Positions 59,801-64,000 of a DNA stretch of 64,000 nt are shown here, one piece after another. How positions within the stretch are numbered: the first letter of the stretch is position 1; each line of letters opens with the position of its first letter. The position numbers were made by a program, and so were the translations under genes. Below the pieces are notes generated by a model. That model had not been told where the DNA came from and ran no database searches. It worked only from the letters and a program-made list of their open reading frames with translations. Source of the DNA: VBAS01 sp963773465 (GTDB taxonomy: Bacteria > Bacteroidota > Bacteroidia > Chitinophagales > Chitinophagaceae); assembly GCA_963773465.1 (NCBI GenBank), contig CAVZBF010000002.1:1488001-1552000 (forward strand), given 5' to 3'.

Positions 59801-62800
59801 GGACAAGTGACCTTACTCCACCAACTATTACTACCGGTGGTACTACTCTTACTTTAGCATGTAATCCAGTTGCAAGTGATATCAATGCCGCGCTTGGTAC
59901 CGCTACTGCTACTGATGCTTGTGGTACCCCAACTGTTACGACAAGCGATGGAGTTATCGGTACTTCAGGTTGTACATTCACTCAAACAAGAACATTTATT
60001 GCTGTTGATGCTTGTGGTAATTCTGCTACTGCATCAAGAACGGTTACATGGACAAGTGACAATACTCCGCCAACTATTACCACCGGTGGAACAACGCTTA
60101 CTTTAGCATGTAACCCGCAAGCTTCCGATATCAATGCTGCTCTTGGTACTGCTACTGCTACTGACGCATGCGGTACTCCTACAGTAAATTCTTCTGATGG
60201 AATAATAAATAGTACTGGTTGTGCAAGATCACAAACAAGAACATTTACTGCGGTTGATGCTTGCGGTAACTCAGCTACTGCATCAAGAACGGTTACATGG
60301 ACTTCTGATAACACGCCACCAACTATTACTGCCGGCGGAACAACACTAACTTTAGCATGTAACCCGCAAGCTTCCGATATCAATGCTGCACTTGGTACTG
60401 CTACGGCAACCGATGCATGCGGTACGCCAACTGTAAGTTCTTCTGATGGAATAATAAATAGTACTGGTTGTGCAAGATCACAAACAAGAACATTTACTGC
60501 TATTGATGCCTGTGGTAACTCTAGTACTGCATCAAGAACAGTTACATGGACATCTGATAACACGCCACCAACTATTACAACCGGCGGAACGACTCTTACC
60601 TTAGCATGTAACCCGCAAGCTTCCGACATCAATGCTGCGCTTGGTACTGCTACTGCTACAGATGCGTGTGGTACTGCTACTCTTAATACAAGCGATGGCG
60701 CTATTGGTACTTCAGGTTGTACATTCACTCAAACAAGAACATTCACTGCTGTTGATGCTTGCGGAAATACTGCTACTGCATCAAGAACTGTTACATGGAC
60801 AAATGACAATACGCCTCCATTGATTACTGCCGGCGGCACCACGCTTACTTTGGCATGTAATCCGCAAGCATCCGATATCAATGCTGCACTTGGCACTGCT
60901 ACTGCTACTGACGCATGCGGTACGCCAACCGTAAGTTCTTCCGATGGAATAATAAATAGTACTGGTTGTTCACGCTCCCAGACAAGAACATTTACTGCTC
61001 TGGACGCTTGCGGTAATACCGCTACAGTGTCAAGAACAGTTACCTGGACAAGTGACAACACACCACCAACTATTACAGCAGGTGGAACAACGCTTACTTT
61101 AGCATGTAATCCGCAAGCTTCCGATATCAATGCTGCGCTTGGCACTGCTACTGCTACTGATGCATGCGGTACGCCAACTGTTACAACTAGTGACGGAGTT
61201 ATCGGTACTTCAGGTTGTACATTCACTCAAACACGAACCTTCACTGCTATTGATGCCTGTGGTAACTCAGCTACTGCATCAAGAACGGTTACCTGGACTA
61301 GTGATAACACACCACCAACCATTACAGCAGGTGGAACAACGCTTACTCTAGCATGTAACCCGCAAGCTTCCGATATCAATGCTGCGCTTGGTACTGCTAC
61401 TGCTACCGATGCATGCGGTACTCCTACAGTAAATTCTTCGGATGGAATAATAAATAGTACTGGTTGTGCAAGATCACAGACAAGAACATTCACTGCTGTC
61501 GATGCTTGTGGTAATTCTGCTACTGCATCAAGAACAGTTACATGGACTAGTGATAACACGCCACCAACTATTACTGCCGGCGGAACAACACTAACTTTAG
61601 CATGTAACCCGCAAGCTTCCGATATCAATGCTGCGCTTGGTACCGCTACTGCTACTGACGCATGCGGTACTCCGACTGTAAGTTCGTCTGATGGAATAAT
61701 AAATAGTACTGGTTGTTCAAGATCACAAACAAGAACATTTACTGCTATTGATGCTTGTGGTAACTCTAGTACTGCATCAAGAACGGTTACATGGACATCT
61801 GATAACACGCCACCAACTATTACAACCGGCGGAACGACTCTTACTTTAGCATGTAATCCGCAAGCATCCGATATCAATGCTGCGCTTGGTACTGCTACTG
61901 CTACCGATGCGTGTGGTACTGCTACTCTTAATACAAGCGATGGCGCTATTGGTACTTCAGGTTGTACATTCACTCAAACAAGAACATTCACTGCTGTTGA
62001 TGCTTGCGGCAATACTGCTACTGCTTCAAGAACTGTTACATGGACAAATGACAATACGCCACCAACCATTACTGCCGGGGGAACAACGCTAACTTTAGCA
62101 TGTAATCCGCAAGCATCCGATATCAATGCTGCACTTGGCACTGCTACTGCTACTGACGCATGCGGTACGCCAACCGTAAGTTCTTCCGATGGAATAATAA
62201 ATAGTACTGGTTGTTCACGCTCCCAGACAAGAACATTTACTGCTCTGGACGCTTGCGGTAATACCGCTACAGTGTCAAGAACAGTTACATGGACATCTGA
62301 TAACACACCACCAACTATTACAGCAGGTGGAACAACGCTTACTTTAGCATGTAATCCGCAAGCTTCCGATATCAATGCTGCGCTTGGTACCGCTACTGCT
62401 ACTGACGCATGCGGTACTCCGACTGTAAGTTCTTCTGATGGAATAATAAATAGTACGGGTTGTTCAAGATCACAAACCAGAACATTCACTGCTATTGATG
62501 CATGCGGTAACTCAGCAACTGCTTCAAGAACTGTTACATGGACAAATGACAATACGCCACCAACCATTACTGCCGGGGGAACAACGCTAACTTTAGCATG
62601 TAATCCGCAAGCTTCCGATATCATTGCTGCACTTGGCACTGCTACTGCTACTGACGCATGCGGTACGCCAACCGTAAGTTCTTCCGATGGAATAATAAAT
62701 AGTACTGGTTGTTCACGCTCCCAGACAAGAACATTTACTGCTCTGGACGCTTGCGGTAATACCGCTACAGTGTCAAGAACAGTTACCTGGACAAGTGACA

Positions 62801-64000
62801 ACACACCACCAACTATTACAGCAGGTGGAACAACGCTTACTTTAGCATGTAATCCGCAAGCTTCCGATATCAATGCTGCGCTTGGCACTGCTACTGCTAC
62901 TGACGCATGCGGTACGCCAACTGTTACAACTAGTGACGGAGTTATCGGTACTTCAGGTTGTACATTCACTCAAACAAGAACATTTACTGCTGTTGATGCA
63001 TGCGATAATTCTGCTACTGCATCAAGAACAGTTACCTGGACTAGTGATAACACACCACCAACTATTACAGCAGGTGGAACAACGCTTACTTTAGCATGTA
63101 ACCCGCAAGCTTCCGATATCAATGCTGCGCTTGGTACTGCTACTGCTACTGATGCATGCGGCACACCAACCGTAAGTTCTTCCGATGGAATAATAAACAG
63201 TACAGGTTGTTCAAGATCCCAGACAAGAACATTTACTGCTGTTGATGCTTGTGGCAACTCTGCAACAGCATCAAGAACGGTTACATGGATAAATGATCTT
63301 ACTCCACCAACTATTACTGCCGGTGGCACTACGCTTACACTAGCATGTAACCCGCAAGCTTCCGATATCAATGCTGCACTTGGTACTGCTACGGCAACCG
63401 ATGCATGCGGTACGCCAACTGTAACAACAAGTGACGGAGTTATCGGTACTTCAGGTTGTACATTCACTCAAACAAGAACATTCACTGCTGTTGATGCCTG
63501 CGGTAACTCTGCAACAGCATCAAGAACTGTTACATGGACAAATGACAATACGCCTCCATTGATTACTGCCGGCGGCACTACGCTCACTTTAGCATGTAAC
63601 CCGCAAGCTTCCGATATCAATGCTGCGCTTGGCACTGCTACTGCTACAGATGCCTGCGGCACACCAACTGTAAGTTCGTCTGATGGAATAATAAATAGTA
63701 CTGGTTGTGCAAGATCACAGACAAGAACATTTACTGCTGTTGATGCTTGTGGTAATTCTGCTACTGCATCAAGAACAGTTACATGGACTAGTGATAACAC
63801 TCCGCCAACTATTACAGCAGGTGGAACAACGCTTACTTTAGCATGTAACCCGCAAGCTTCCGATATCAATGCTGCACTTGGTACTGCTACGGCAACCGAT
63901 GCATGCGGTACGCCAACTGTAACAACAAGTGATGGAGTTATCGGTACTTCAGGTTGTACATTCACTCAAACACGAACCTTCACTGCTGTTGATGCATGCG
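53857..64000 (+). CDS. Right giant HYR-like repeat protein, main body (open at right edge)
   Basis: One plus-strand frame stays open for over 10 kb to the window end. About six HYR-like 83-aa modules come first (to 55430). Then a block of Ig/PKD-like domains (55430-57070) contains ISYPGTPFCAGQTSATPTLT, TVQWQVSTDGGVTWNNISG, and the PKD-like DPLANQTVCNGAS unit also used in the T9SS protein at 23069. About 28 further HYR-like modules follow (LACNPQASDINAALGTATAT, SSSDGIINSTGC, RSQTRTFTAVDACGN, SATASRTVTWT). No C-terminal domain is reached. Based on the left paralogue, a T9SS sorting domain is expected downstream. The minus-strand ORFs of 80-460 aa here are antisense shadows. Likely surface adhesin, total length well above 4,000 aa. 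Confidence 0.88.
53940..55430 (+). repeat. Six HYR-like units of about 246-249 bp
   Basis: These units carry the GNSLTLGCNPSASAIDLALG type with ACGTPTVTASTAAATGTCSR. They are spaced about 246 bp apart (for example, GGATGTAATCC at 54235, 54481 and 54727), one codon shorter than the main array. They are more diverged from each other than the 57-64 kb units. Confidence 0.8.
57080..64000 (+). repeat. About 28 tandem 249-bp units with a 1,245-bp higher-order block
   Basis: The word AACCCGCAAG/AATCCGCAAG recurs at 60361, 60610 and 60859, exactly 249 bp apart. A minor unit type (GGTACTTCAGG) appears at 59959, 60706, 61204, 61951, 62947, 63445 and 63943, in steps of 3, 2, 3, 4, 2 and 2 units. A rarer sub-type encoding TLNTSDGAIGTSGC occurs twice, 1,245 bp (five units) apart, so a five-unit block was copied. 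Confidence 0.9.

Noticed and set aside
58593..63965. Minus-strand ORFs of 165-462 aa in the right array
   Set aside because: These are antisense shadows of the plus-strand repeats. They end and restart at unit-type changes (every 249 x n bp), as expected from a mirrored frame.
1..64000. Search for phage, IS, integrase, toxin-antitoxin or defence genes
   Set aside because: No transposase, integrase, attachment-site duplication or recognisable defence domain was found. The ligase/Lhr set is a repair system, not a defence island.

Overview
The window looks like a Bacteroidota chromosome, most likely Chitinophagales/Chitinophagaceae. The evidence is type IX secretion (T9SS) C-terminal sorting domains, DUF5916, DUF2911, DUF6265 and DUF4287 families, AT-rich leaders without Shine-Dalgarno sites, and promoter-like TTG-N19/20-TAnnTTtG boxes. 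No plasmid, phage, IS or CRISPR signature was seen.

Layout. (1) 1-12222, minus strand: the 5' end and most of a giant secreted repeat protein. Its last part runs off the left edge, and its reading frame is broken by about 17 single-base indels between 4.7 and 8.6 kb. (2) 12674-22642, minus strand: a paralogous giant (about 3,320 aa). It has the same N-terminal module and a similar promoter, seven 101-aa repeats, about 20 four-cysteine HYR-like 83-aa repeats and a T9SS sorting domain. Three +1 indels within 90 bp split it into two ORFs. (3) 23069-25633: a smaller T9SS protein with PKD/Ig-like repeats. (4) 26.5-32.7 kb, plus strand: the four-gene ligase-associated DNA-damage-response operon (MBL-fold exonuclease, ATP-dependent DNA ligase, Lhr-type DEXH helicase, PdeM phosphoesterase). 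(5) 32.7-39.5 kb: a DUF5916 outer-membrane-type protein, an XRE/S24 LexA-like repressor with an inverted-repeat operator candidate, surE, a small membrane protein, lpxB and a DUF1579-like gene. (6) 39.5-50.4 kb: a long minus-strand run of small genes (SRPBCC, DinB, rhodanese, AraC, YciI, DUF1801, TfoX-N, VOC, DUF6265, DUF2911). (7) tRNA-Ala(GGC) with its own promoter and terminator. (8) 51389-64000, plus strand: a third giant repeat protein, open at the right edge.

Functional picture. The two outer parts encode cell-surface or secreted adhesin-like giants built from a shared 249-bp (83-aa) unit. The centre is mostly housekeeping plus the known ligase/Lhr/PdeM repair set. The least expected signal is a family of short inverted elements whose two arms are made of degenerate 7-bp tandem units. 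Each copy uses a different heptamer. They lie between genes and also in frame inside the Lhr helicase (two copies) and LpxB (one copy). Other Bacteroidota-type palindromes are scattered nearby.

Caution. Several conserved genes (ligase, lpxB, a DUF1579-like gene) and all three giants carry frameshifts that homology or repeat lattice shows to be single-base indels. Sequencing or consensus error is the simplest cause, so I treat these genes as probably intact in the organism. All family assignments come from reading motifs by eye; no database search was run.
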